Source of the DNA: Setophaga petechia
Lineage: Eukaryota; Chordata; Aves; Passeriformes; Parulidae
Direction: 5' to 3'
Assembly (NCBI GenBank): GCA_024362935.1
Contig: JANCRA010000009.1
Location: forward strand, 14,949,572 to 15,013,571
Length of the DNA: 64,000 nt
Below, one piece after another: positions 49,053 to 60,300 of this stretch; the stretch's first letter is position 1, and each line of letters begins with the position of its first letter. Position numbers and translations under genes: made by a program. The notes under the pieces are model-generated. The model was not told the origin of the DNA. It made no database searches and saw only the letters and a program-made list of their open reading frames with translations.

Positions 49053-50348
49053 TCCAACATAATTAGATATGACTTTAAAGACAGGCACATAGTGATGAGT
49101 TTACTATGGGTGAAAATAAAGTGAAAACTGCTCTTTCTTTTCTCAAGGGAGAGGGGTTTTTATTGCCTATATTGATAGCTGAAATAATTTCTAACCTTTT
49201 CATTTGACAGCCAAAATACTTTGCTATTAACCTTGTTCTGAAGCAAAGAAAAGTAAGTTAAAAATAACCCTTTATACCTGCAGAGGTGAATGGGTCTCAT
49301 GACCTGTAACATCACAGATAGCATCTCTGGTAGGAACAGAACATCTTTCTACTAGGATTTCACTTGAGAAATTGTGCTTTGAAACCTGGTAGAGGTGGGG
49401 AGGAGGGGTCAGAGTCTAGGAACTGCACAGGTCATTGTTTCAAGTGCTGAAATCCAGGATGATGTTAAATTTTCCCTTTTTTTTTTTTTTTCTGGTTGAA
49501 ATTATTAGACTGTTTCAGTGAAAGGCACAGCTGTCTCTTTGTGCATGGGTATACACAGGCACCTAGTGCACACTTGCCTTCTGTGAATCCAGTGCGGAGC
49601 AGTTTGAAAGTGCAAACATATATTTCACAGATTACCGTGGGGATCACTTTAATCAGCTTTGAGACCTGCTAATGCTGTAGAGATCTTTGGAGGACTACTG
49701 CTGTTTTCATCCCATGCAGCCAGTGCAAGAAGGAATGAACATCATGTCTCTGTGCCGCTGCTGGAAGAGATGCTTCTCTCTAGGTAACTGTATACAATGG
49801 GCAGCTGCTTTTGTTGTGCATTACACTGAACTGGGGGTGGGCAGAATTAAGAACAACAGCTTTGGGAGTGCTTTAGAGCAAAAGGTTACTATGTATGCAG
49901 TAAATCTTTCTAATCTACTGTTGGCTAGAAGCCAGTGTTATAGGCTTCTGGGCTTTTAGTAGAAGAAAACAGCTTTAAATCATGAGCATATAATGGAAAC
50001 CCATTTATTTTTCTTGTTTAAATTGTTTTCTTAGAAATCAAGATCAGCTGTGCTTGCAGCTGATATGCTTAAAGCTGTTACTAAATTGTTATAGAGCAGA
50101 TGCAGTGTTGTAGAACAGAAAGGAAAAAGCACTTGGGTGTCAGAATGCTAACAGAATTATGATGCGCCTAAGATATTTTTAGCTTCAACCAATATTAATA
50201 CAGGGAAACAAGCCTCAAAGGTGTGAGGCAAGAAGGCTGTAGCTGCTTTCTTCTCAGGATTAGCTTTGGCTGTCAGTTGTGCTAAGCAGATTTCTGATGT
50301 CTGTTTTTTAAATATTCCGCTAATGACGCAACAGGTACACTGTACTTG

Positions 50349-50404
50349 ATAGTTGTGTACATGGCCCACAAATGGGATTACTAGTCATGGTTATCCAAGG
50401 TGTA
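50349..50404. repeat. Copy B of a duplicated 56-bp element
   Basis: Direct-orientation partner of 48997-49052, 1352 bp downstream. The differences are mostly A/G transitions plus one clustered block (TGG versus AAA). The family of the element is not recognised. Confidence 0.75.
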
Positions 50405-53400
50405 GCTGACAAAAGTGCTAGAACTACAGGATCCTCCTTGAGCAGTGGGATTATTCACAGGAGGGATTCTTATTCTTGTTTGAAGTATAAGAATGCTATG
50501 TAGTTTAACTTCTGCCCCCTCATGTTCATTTTCTAGAAACTGTTTCAACAGCCACATCTCTGATCCAGTCTCATTATTATTGCAGTCCCTGTAAGCAAGG
50601 TGGGAGTAGAATTAGTGTTGTGCATTGTCAAATGCAATGGTTTGTGTTTAAAGTTTTTTCCTTTGTATTGGAAGTTTTTTTTTCTTTAGCAGAAAATTCA
50701 AAAGAAACACAGTTTAAAAGTTTTATCTCAGAGGCTGGAAGTTCACACAGAATGAACACAATATGTTTTCATGTGTTTGCCCTATGAACCTGCATTTGCA
50801 CTGTTGCCTTGTATGTCAAGATTCTTAAGTTAAATGTAAATCTAAATCAAATGCCCTCCACACTGTCTCAAGTGCTGAGACTTGTTCATTGTTTTCTAAT
50901 ACATGCATGTGTTTTGAACTCAACTGACAGTTGGTATGGTAGGCCATTCTATCCAGGAGTTAAAAATAATAGTAAATTCTGAAAAGAGCAGTGAAGTGGT
51001 GACACGTGGCATTACCAATAGCAGAAACCTTGTTCCCCACAGAGTCAAAACCAGGTAACCCCAAAGAGAGAACAGTAGTGCCTGATATATTGAGTTCTCA
51101 CTGAACCAATACCTCTGTTATCTCCTTCAAAGTTGCCTTAACTGGTGTTTCTTATGGGACTTGTTCATGTGCTGTTGGCTGGAAAAAATTGATGACTTTT
51201 TTTTGGATGCCTTCATGCCCTGATAGTATCTGTGAAGTTGCTGGAAACCTGGAACATATGGAATTCAATTTTCAGAGTTGAATCTGAGTCTGAGAAGTGC
51301 AAATTGTCTGAACAGCTTTGAAAAAACCTATTTCACAGGAAGTGTTTGGATTTGAACTTGAGGGATTTCAGTGACAGCTTGGGAGGCTCCTTGAGCTTAC
51401 TGGAACTGCAGTGTTTGCCTATTTAAAATTCCAGTGTTGAACAGTTTAAACTCTGCTGTAGCTGAGTATTCAACTTTGTGTCAGGCTATTAGATCTAATT
51501 TATATGCTGCCTGAAATTTATTTTTTCAGGCATCAGATATGCTGTTGCTTCTTATAAATCAAACACATGTTGTATATACCAAAAACTCCTTCTTGAAGTC
51601 CAAGTTCTGGTGACAAACTGCTTGTAAATACACAAGTGAGTTTGGATAAGAGTGAAGCTTCTAGAAAGACCATTTTTGTTCAGTGCAATATGGGAACTCT
51701 TCAACTAACAACAAACCACTTGGTTGAACTGGTGTCAATTACCAGTCCCCCTAATAATTTTGCAATGTGAGTTAGGAAGCTGGGGTGGGAAAAACAGGAA
51801 TTAACTTCTCTACTGACTAGTGATGCATCTTCATCCTTGGAGTTTAGCTGACAGTTGTGGCTATGAAGTTTGAGGCAGAATAAGAATAGATCATGTACAG
51901 TGTTATTAGTTCAGCATCATCAGCAGAAACTACTTGGTTTTGACATTAAGTGAGAAGGTACAAAATTACTTGCGAGATGGAGAACAGCTATTTTAGGCCA
52001 ATAGTCTTCTTGTGGTCTCACCAAGGTTGCATATGAGGATTGTTAGAGGGAATAGAAACATTATGCCTTTATTTTGTCACTTCAAGAAGCAAAAAGAAAT
52101 GCACCAAGGAGACTTTAACTTAGACTATAAGTAACCCTAGGCACCTTTGCTTTCCCATACCTGAGCATTTGCCAGTTGATTTTTTTGCTTTGAATATTGT
52201 CTTGTTATTCATACAGAGATAGGTGAATTTTATTGTGTGGATCTGCTTCTTATCCCTTCCCTCAGAGTTCTGTTCTGTATCTAGAAATATGCAGTATTTG
52301 TGTGTGAGTGCATCTGGATCTTCTTTGTATACAGTTTCTGCTGAACTCCTGAGGTAGCATAATTCTGGTTGCTGCTGTTTAGTTCTCTGAAGTCTCTAAT
52401 GTTCTGCTAGGAATTAGTTTTGTTTGTTCGTGATAACATTTGCTACTTCATTCAAGTGAATTTGAGCATATGCAAAAAAAAAATCCAGGTTCCAGCTGTC
52501 TCTGTGGCATGCAATTCCATTTACAATTGGAGGCTGCTCTTCAAAAGCAGCAGTGTTTTCTGCCTTGAATTTCTTAGAACTAACAGCTTCCTAGTTAGTA
52601 ATTTAAAATTATTCAAAAAGATCTTTTTTTAGTGTTGTCAAATTTAGCTTAAATCTGGGATAAACACGAGAAAAGTGACTAAACTTCACAAGGAACATTC
52701 TATTCTGTTCATGCTTAACATTAGCAGGGCCAAGCAAATGGAGTGCTGGTTCTTCTAGTTTCTTTAACCTCAGTGGTTGCTTTTACATCAGCTGAAGCTA
52801 CGAGAAGTCTCCCATAAATGTGTGCAGTTAAATGAAGTGAGAGCTACTGATGCTGTGTGTCTGTTAACACAATCATGTATGAGCTACTGATCCACCTGTA
52901 CTGAGAGTATCTGTGCATTTATTAGAACACAGCAGTTCTGCAGCTCCATCCCACAGGCAGATTGGTCCTCCTTGGATTGGCCAGTGTCTATCCAAGCTTA
53001 TCTCCTGGCTTAGCTGAGTTCCCATGGCATAGCAGCATTCTTTACATCCCTGAAGTTCACTGTGAGATGCTAGAAGTCCATGAGCATTATCCCAGTGGCT
53101 AACTTTCTTGTCCAACAATAGCCTTCTTAGTCTTGTTAATTTTGATAACACATTGCATAGCTGTAAAGAGGAGGGGGGAATTTACAGACCTGTGTATGTT
53201 CACTTTCCTGTGCAATATCTGTTAGCTTGACTGATGACAACTTCCTCCTTGCATCTTGGAATCCAGAGAATAATGTTCCTTTGGTCTTCTCTGGTGCTTC
53301 TGAAGCTTCATTTGCTTTTAATATCCTTTTGGAGCTACTGTTTCCATCCATTTGTTTATTGGTCTGTATCTCACATAGAAAAAAATTCTTATCTTCAAAA

Positions 53401-53716
53401 CTGATTCACTGCTGTGCATAAAATAGCTGTTCATTCTTGCTGTGCATCTCTAAAACATCTGCTATAAAGACATGGATGCCTTTTTGTGTTCTGACTTGAA
53501 CAGGGGAGTTATCCAAGAGCTTTAACTCCCACTGTCCTAAGTTTGACTCATAGTAGTCAAGTTGCTTCAGCTGAACACAAAGTTTTTTCACTAACAGTTT
53601 AGCTGTTGGCAGATACAACTTCAGAGTAACTTTAAAAAATAAAATCTTGTTTGAAGAACTCTAATATGGTTTTTTGCTCACTTACTATGCTTTTAGGTTT
53701 TCTGCATGCAACTATT

Positions 53717-53770
53717 TTAAAAAAAACCCAAACAAACCAAAACAGCAAAAACACCCCCAAACTATAAGAA
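53717..53770. repeat. A-rich low-complexity tract
   Basis: AAAAACCCAAACAAACC-type sequence similar in style to the tract at 45.6 kb. Confidence 0.8.
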
Positions 53771-55874
53771 CCCCTGAAAATCCAAACCAGCGATAAAGGC
53801 GCTTGGAGGATGTACCTACCAGTTAAAAATCAGAGCTGAGTTTACTTCCAGCTTTTCTGTTTCATTTTGTCTTTAGTCAGTAAGAAAAACAGAACCTTCC
53901 CTGGAAGTGCACATAATGCTGTTTGTGCCTTGATGCACAAGCTGGTAGGTGGAGGGGCTTGAACTGACTGAGCAGTCCCTTGGATATCGGCAGAAGCATT
54001 TCAGTCAGTAACTGCACTGATTTATTGTCCACTTCTGGTGTTGCATGATAGCAAGCCCTGATCCCATTAGTGTGCAAGACCTGTTGTAGGGCTCCTAATG
54101 GCTGGAATGATGGAGATGGACAGAGCTTATGCTCCAGCCTGGGAGGCTTTCCCTGATGATAATCTGAAGGTTGCTGTGCATGTGTTCTCATGTACTGTGT
54201 ATGTTGAAGCTAACAACCATTTTCTGTCACTAGAATTTGTCATGGCCTCCTTGTTATCCTAGATGGAAGCACTCTTAACCCTATAAGCTGATTAGATGCT
54301 ACTGGCTCTGAAGCTCAGTGCTAGTGAAGTTCTGGGTGAAAATGTACAGTACTTTGCTCCTTTTTGCTACTCAGCTTTTGTATTCCCATGGAAATCCTCC
54401 ACTTGTTACTGTCATGTATAAAAGATTGTTTTTAGTAAAGGGAAGTTCTGGTTGGCCTCAAACTGCTAGGCACTCGCTTGGGAAAGATGAAGAAAGTCTA
54501 TTAAAATTGACAGCATATTTTCATACTTCCATCTAAGTTAATTTGGTACCACACATGCTAACTGTACCTGCTGAAAGCTTTAAGTTCTTAAAAGATAAAC
54601 ATTAGTAATATCCATGGTGCTGTTTACAGAACTGAAACAGTTTGCAGCAAAACACTTCTAAAACCCCATCTACTAAATAAAACTTTTTAAGAAAATAATA
54701 GCTTCATTTCTTGATGCAACTTGCTTTACCCCTAAGATTTAGGGTGTCATTTGGGCAGGAATCCTGTATCATATTTGCTTCTCCTTTAGCAAATGAAAGA
54801 GCCACATCATTTCCAGAAACTTAAAGCAGAACACTTCTTGCATGGTTCTTGAGAGGGCTGAGAGGTGTTTTGCAACTCTGTATTAACTTCAAGGCTACTG
54901 CTATTATGAACTGTGGTACTTGCATGCAGATGATCTAAAGACCTCTTAATTTGCAGGACATGGATCTGCAGTGAAGGAAGCATATTTAAGATTACTTTTG
55001 GTAATAGAAAAACTAGAAAATAAAAGTTCCACTGTGAAATTTGCCAGATCTTCCTTTGTTTGGACATGAGTATGTCAGAATGTTTACCTACAGTGTTATG
55101 CTGTTGAACACTGTGGAAGTTTTCTAAATTATTAAAAATTAAAACCATAGCACTGTTCATCAGGTTTTTTTTTTCACATGAACTGGTTATAACTCAAGGT
55201 CAAGATAGCCCAGTCCTGTGGAACAAAGCTCTCTCTGAGGACCTGGTAGCTGAAATTCATGCCCTGTATCTCCTGTTGCCAGCATGCTGTGCTCTGCCTC
55301 TTTGAACTCCTACCTTGTGTGTCTAGATTAACTTTCAGCTGCATTTCTGTTGAATGGTGAAAGCAGCTAGGGGAATAGTGCAAGAAATAAGATATTTCAG
55401 GTAAAACAAATTCATTTAGTCACACTTCAAAGTTATTGTTTGTGTATTGTTGACAATTCTGAAGTGCAGAACTCCTCATTTGGTGTCATTTTTGGTACTC
55501 AGTTTGTGATGGTGATGCTGTAAAAAAATGTTTTCCCAAGAAAGTGAGCGTGTTACTGAATCTGGGTAGCTTGTTGAGAGCCAAATTTGCTTTTCAGTGC
55601 AAGGAAAAGTCTAATCTTGTCTGCCAGCTCTCTAAATACAGCTTTTGGCTGTTCGGGTGTTCGCTTTGATAACTTTCTTTGAGGCTTAACCAATAACAAA
55701 AATGCCATGTTTTTTGTAAATGAAAAAGTTTGGAGTCTCTTGGTGAGGCTGTCTTTCACTCTGAGGAAAGCTGTCTTTCATTTGTCTCAATTCAAAACTG
55801 TCACTTAGTATAGTTGGGAGCATACAGGGAACATTGTATGGCTACTTTAACTTGTGAGGTGAGTGTCTGAGCTT

Positions 55875-55942
55875 AGAATCACAGAGTGCTTGAGGTGAGA
55901 GGACCCCTGGAAATTGTAGTCCAACTCTGCTCTCAAATAGGA
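55875..55942 (-). mobile_element. Short CR1 LINE 3' tail (antisense)
   Basis: It reads gaatcacagagtgcttgaggtgagaggacccctggaaattgtagtccaactctgctc, the reversed terminal portion of a CR1 element, heavily truncated. Confidence 0.8.
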
Positions 55943-56819
55943 GTAGCTTCTTTACCTCAGTGTACTTTAGCTCTTTCTTGTACTAGATCCTAGTCCTGCA
56001 AAAGTGTGCAGAATCAGAAGTATGATTCTTGGCTGTCAACACTCTTAACATTGCTTTAATGTTAAATGGCATGAGGCCTTTGGCGAACTTCTCCTTTACA
56101 AACCAGGTGTTTCTCATAGCTTGTGGCTCTGATGTTTTGGTGAGGGGCTTAACTGATCTAAAATATTTTGTTCTTAAAAATGGAACACATGTTAGAGCAA
56201 TCAAGCCCTTCACCGAGCTAGAGGTAGTGACTAGCTGGCTGATCCACTTAAGTGGAAAGTGATAAAGTTTTGGCATGAGTTCTCTTGTGACTTCTGACAG
56301 TTGACAAGCATCCCAAGTGACTCATCTTTCAGAACAGTACAGAATTCACAACACTTTATTTACTCAATCATGCAGAAGCTATGACTGTTGGTGAGCAGAC
56401 ATGAAGGAGGCAGATACACACAGAAAAGTCATCTTTGCAGGCGCAGTGATTTAAGAGTATTAAACCATAATTCATTGCTTTTCAAGTGATAATAAATGCC
56501 ATATGAATTTGTCAGGGCATCAAGTCTGGTTTCTCTAAATGATGAGAGAAAGCTATAAAATCTCTTTATTTTTGTCAGGCTTTAATCCCATCTATTTTTA
56601 GAAGAAACCTCGTTAAATACTGTGAAGTAAGAGCCTTGAAGAAATGAATGGACTTTTTATAAGGGAGTTTATAACTCAAGTCTGACTCATTGAACTTGTA
56701 CAGTGGGAAGCAGTATTAAACTCTTGCAGAAAATGTCTCAGAATTGAAGCAAGGTGTATTAGACAATGTTTAAGTTCCACAAGGATCTAAGTAGTTGAGT
56801 TGTCATCTTTGAAGATGCT

Positions 56820-56938
56820 TAAGAAACAGGTAGTTGTGTCTTTGGAACATGGTTTAGCAGCGGACTGGGCAGTGCTGGGTTCACGGTTGGACTTGAGGAT
56901 CTTAAAGGTCTTTTCCAACCTAAACAATTCTGTGATGC
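56820..56938 (+). mobile_element. CR1 LINE 3' tail (sense)
   Basis: Includes gggttcacggttggacttgaggatcttaaaggtcttttccaacctaaacaattctgtgat, the standard CR1 3' end. Confidence 0.88.
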
Positions 56939-58578
56939 AGACTTAAGATCAATGTGATTAGGGCATTCAAAATTTGATATAGCTGAACACATAAGCTAAA
57001 TTGGATATAGCTCTTCTCAATGAAGAGCCTATGAGACAGTGGTCTAGTATTAATACTGCTAATTGAAGCATGAGTAGTTTGATGCAAAATAAATTGCATG
57101 GCAGTGTTGCAAGTCCTAGGGTGAATAACAGGAAAGGTCCAAGTCTTGTGGAAGAGAGTGACAAGTTGGCATGCCCTTAAGTGAAGCCAATGAATCTTAT
57201 TCCTCTGGATACAGGGAAGCAAACGCTACTGTGAATAAGAGCTGCTGAGCCTTCAGTTTCAAGTTCCACAAGTGTTGGAGGTGTTCAAGTCTGCTGTGTT
57301 TACCCACAGCCTTTCTGAAACAAAAAACAGAGGTGCAGTTACCTTTGAGTGGCTGAAGTGATGATCTGCATGTGGTCAGGTGTCTTTGAGCGGGGATACT
57401 TCTACAGGGGGTGTAAGCCCTGGGATTGCTACCTACCAGGAGGCCCTCAGAAGCTCAGAGCTCCTTAACTTTTTTGGAAATGCAGGGAAAGGAGAGGATC
57501 TACAGCCAGTAGTAAAGGCCAGTCTCTGCAAGCTTTTGGATGTGATCTGCTTAGTAACAGGGGAGGGAGGTGGAAGGCATTCCTGATGGGCAGGATTATT
57601 GGATAATCTTCCAAAATGAGCATTATTCCACTAAGAGTTGAAGCAGCTGCCTTGAGCCACTTTCAAAACCCAAAACCTTATTACAGCTGTTTCTACACAC
57701 TTGTAAGTCTGCTTTGAAAATATTTCAGTGCAATCTAAAGAATGAGCCAAATTGTCCCTGAGGTGCCTGTCTTGAAGAGAGCAGCCAAAAGGATAGTACG
57801 TTAATTAAACCTAAATACCTCTGAACTTCATCAGCTGCATTGACTCAGTTAATCCTTAAAGTTGTGGGACAGCTTCACTATACTTTGCAGCAAGGAGAAC
57901 TAGTCAGCAAGAAGATTTCAATCATCAGAGAATGTTATGAAAAAAACCCCAAATAAATAAGGTCTCTGGAAAAAAACAACAATTTTTACAGCATGTTTGT
58001 TCTAGAATAATTGCACTTATGTTCTGGCACTTGATTAGGAAAACCGATGAAAGCTGCTTCCTTGCACTTAATGCTCTTAAGAGTATTGTTGTTTGATCTC
58101 CTTTGCAGTTACACAACATGAAATCAATGGGAAAGGACAACAAATATCCAGTAGTGCATTTAGTTCTGTTTTTCTGAAGGGGAAAATATCCATTCAGCAA
58201 GGCTGAGTGGTCTTCTGTGTCATGGCAAGGTTCTTCAGGCTGAGTAACTTAATATAGTATCATAATGGCATAGCCTTGCATAGTCTACAGTCTTCCTATT
58301 TCACTTTCTGAATTTGTCTCTTTTCACAAAGTAAAAATGATCAAGCTGGCATATTTTTGCTGTCTGAATTGATATCAGCTGTAATGAAAGAAAATCAATT
58401 ATTTAGCCTCGAACTTGCAAGTCAGCTTAATGTCACCAAAGTATGATTTCACAGCGTGCAACACTTGCCTTGGGCAAGAGGCGGTGCTGTTGAAAGCACA
58501 TCAGTCTGTTAATTACATCGGCTTTATCGTCCCGGAAAGGTTGTGTGCATGACCGTGGTGTACGAGCAATGGGTAACG

Positions 58579-58592
58579 TTGCCCTCCAGTGG
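58579..58592 (-). promoter_or_regulatory. Candidate CTCF-binding site
   Basis: On the minus strand it reads CCACTGGAGGGCAA, agreeing at about 12 of 14 positions with the CTCF core consensus. It lies about 0.85 kb upstream of the ATP8A2 proximal CpG island, a usual place for such a site. This is a match by eye only. Confidence 0.35.
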
Positions 58593-59429
58593 CTGACGCC
58601 TGGAGAATCCCGAGCCTGTTTGCACTGGCAATAACAGAGCCAAGGCTTGGGAAGGTCTGAGGTGAGTGGGATTTAAAAGGGAAAGTTAGTTTAAAAGGAT
58701 GTTCTGTTAAACAGGACAAGTTTTCACACTGTACAAATACCTACGTGTTCAATATGCTAAGATTGTATAGGACTGAAAATTTTCCCTTCACCTTTAGTTA
58801 AGGAGGATGTAATTTCAGGGGCCTCTCCCATTCATTGCAGGAGTCCTTTGTAACCGCTATCTGATCAGATCAGCTTGTTGCAGTATCATCTTAGCTTCAT
58901 ACAGAAATCAGAAACAGATTTGGCTTTACAGTAGGTTTACTGCTTTACAGCTTCACAGGACAGTTTATTGCTTCTGTTAACCTTTGAATGAAGTTCTCGA
59001 ATAATGCTAGCATAACTTGTTTCATAAAAATCTAGTACAGGCGTTGTCATACACTTGTCTAGAGCTACCTGTGCTAGCTTGTAGGTCCATGGCTTATTTA
59101 AGAAACGGATAAATTCTTACTTTCATTTAGTTGAGCGGTAAATATATAAGATATCTCCATGGCACAGGAGGGAAGGGGAAAGCAATAAATCTGTCTCCAC
59201 AACTTCGGTAATGTTTTGAGGCTTGACAGAGGGAATAGCTAGCTCCTTTCCCTTATGTTTTTGCATTCTTTTAATGTAAAAGTAAAAAATGGAACTCAAT
59301 TCACTTCAGACCCAGTGGGAAATGAAAATTACCTTATGGTTTTGCCGCTTAAAGTCAAAGCTTTGAAGTTGCAGGTGTAAAGCAAGACTATTTTTTTTTA
59401 ATCAATTCAGTCAGAGCCTTAGCTTTAGG

Positions 59430-60300
59430 GACGGACTCTCCAGATGCTCGGCCGTAGCCCTGTTCGGTGCCGGGGGAAGGCAGCTCGGTCCGCCCGTGTG
59501 GGTCTGGGAGGGCTCTGGCGGAGATGCTGCGCCGCTCCCTGAGCGCGGCTTGGGGCTCGGGACGCGCTGGGAGCGGGCGGGCAGCGCCAAGGAGCCGAGG
59601 GGCCGCGGAGCCCGCGGCGGTGCGCAGGATGCTGGCTGCCTCCCTCCCTCGCACGGAGCCTGGGAGGCTGGAGGCGGCGGATACGGGGCGCGGGGGGGCC
59701 GCCCGGCGCTTCCCGGCGGGAGCGGCGCTGGCACAGGCGGGAGCGGGGGCGGCGCTCCCGGGGCGGGGCCCGGCCCATCCCCGCGGGCGGGGGGCGCGGG
59801 CCCCGCGCTGTCCCCGCCGCCAGCTGGCTGCGGCCGCCCCGCCGCCCCCTCCCCGGACCCGCATTATTTACAGCCGCCGCCGCGGTAAACAGCGGGCAGG
59901 GCGCGCTCGCAGCCGCCGCCCACCGCGGCCCTTCCCCGCGGCGCGGCCCCGGAGCTGCCGGCCCGGCTCCGCTGGGCGCGGCCCCTCGCTGACCGCCTCC
60001 TCGCCGCGCTCTCCTTGCAGGACCTGTCTGTTCCACCTCGGGCTACAAGAAGGCGGATGATGAGATGTCCGGAGCCACGTCCGCGGCGGATCTGGACGAG
60101 GCACCAGCCCGCACCATTTACTTGAACCAGCCCCAGCAGAGCAAGTTCCGCGACAACTGGGTCAGGTACGGAGCAGTTCCCGCTTCTCTCCTTACAGGAG
60201 GCAGCCGCACACCCCGCAGCCGTGGGCTGGGAGGGCTCGGGTCCCTCTCCCTTGCCCTCGGCCCTGCCCACGCCAGGTTTCAACACGGTAAAACGTGAGT
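59430..60300 (+). promoter_or_regulatory. ATP8A2: Proximal CpG island / probable second ATP8A2 promoter
   Basis: A strong CpG island runs from about 59.43 kb across coding exon 2. GC boxes are plentiful (for example near 59750-59765). Two forkhead-type motifs face each other, TATTTAC at 59865-59871 and GTAAACA at 59885-59891, across a CCG-rich spacer. An island directly upstream of an internal exon suggests transcripts that begin here and use the ATG at 60065 (Met42 of the long form), skipping exon 1. The long GC-driven ORFs on both strands are not coding. Confidence 0.7.
60021..60165 (+). CDS. ATP8A2: ATP8A2 coding exon 2
   Basis: Acceptor CTCCTTGCAG|GACC and donor GTCAG|GTACGG. Joined to exon 1 it adds [16 protein letters not shown] and then [21 protein letters not shown] up to DNWV plus AG of a Ser codon. 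The P4-ATPase signature [10 protein letters not shown]...KFRDN identifies ATP8A2 rather than ATP8A1, which has RTIFINQPQ at this place. The Met at 60065 (context GAGATGT) starts the commonly described short N-terminus. The next exon, which would carry the STAKYSV and FLPRFLYEQ region and the first membrane helix, is not within the window. Confidence 0.93.

Larger units (their letters stand above)
23930..60020 (+). other. ATP8A2: ATP8A2 intron 1 (36 kb)
   Basis: The intron is bounded by GCCG|GTGAGG and CTCCTTGCAG|GACC. Recognised contents are listed separately: CR1 tails at 25.4, 27.45, 55.88 and 56.8 kb, small tandem duplications at 28.4, 41.5 and 43.3 kb, poly-T tracts at 40.53 and 41.64 kb, A-rich stretches at 45.6 and 53.7 kb, a duplicated 56-bp element at 49.0 and 50.35 kb, and a CTCF-like site at 58.58 kb. 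No other gene was seen on either strand. The many 60-110-codon open frames lack domains, splice context or codon bias. Elsewhere the sequence looks unique and AT-rich. Confidence 0.85.
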
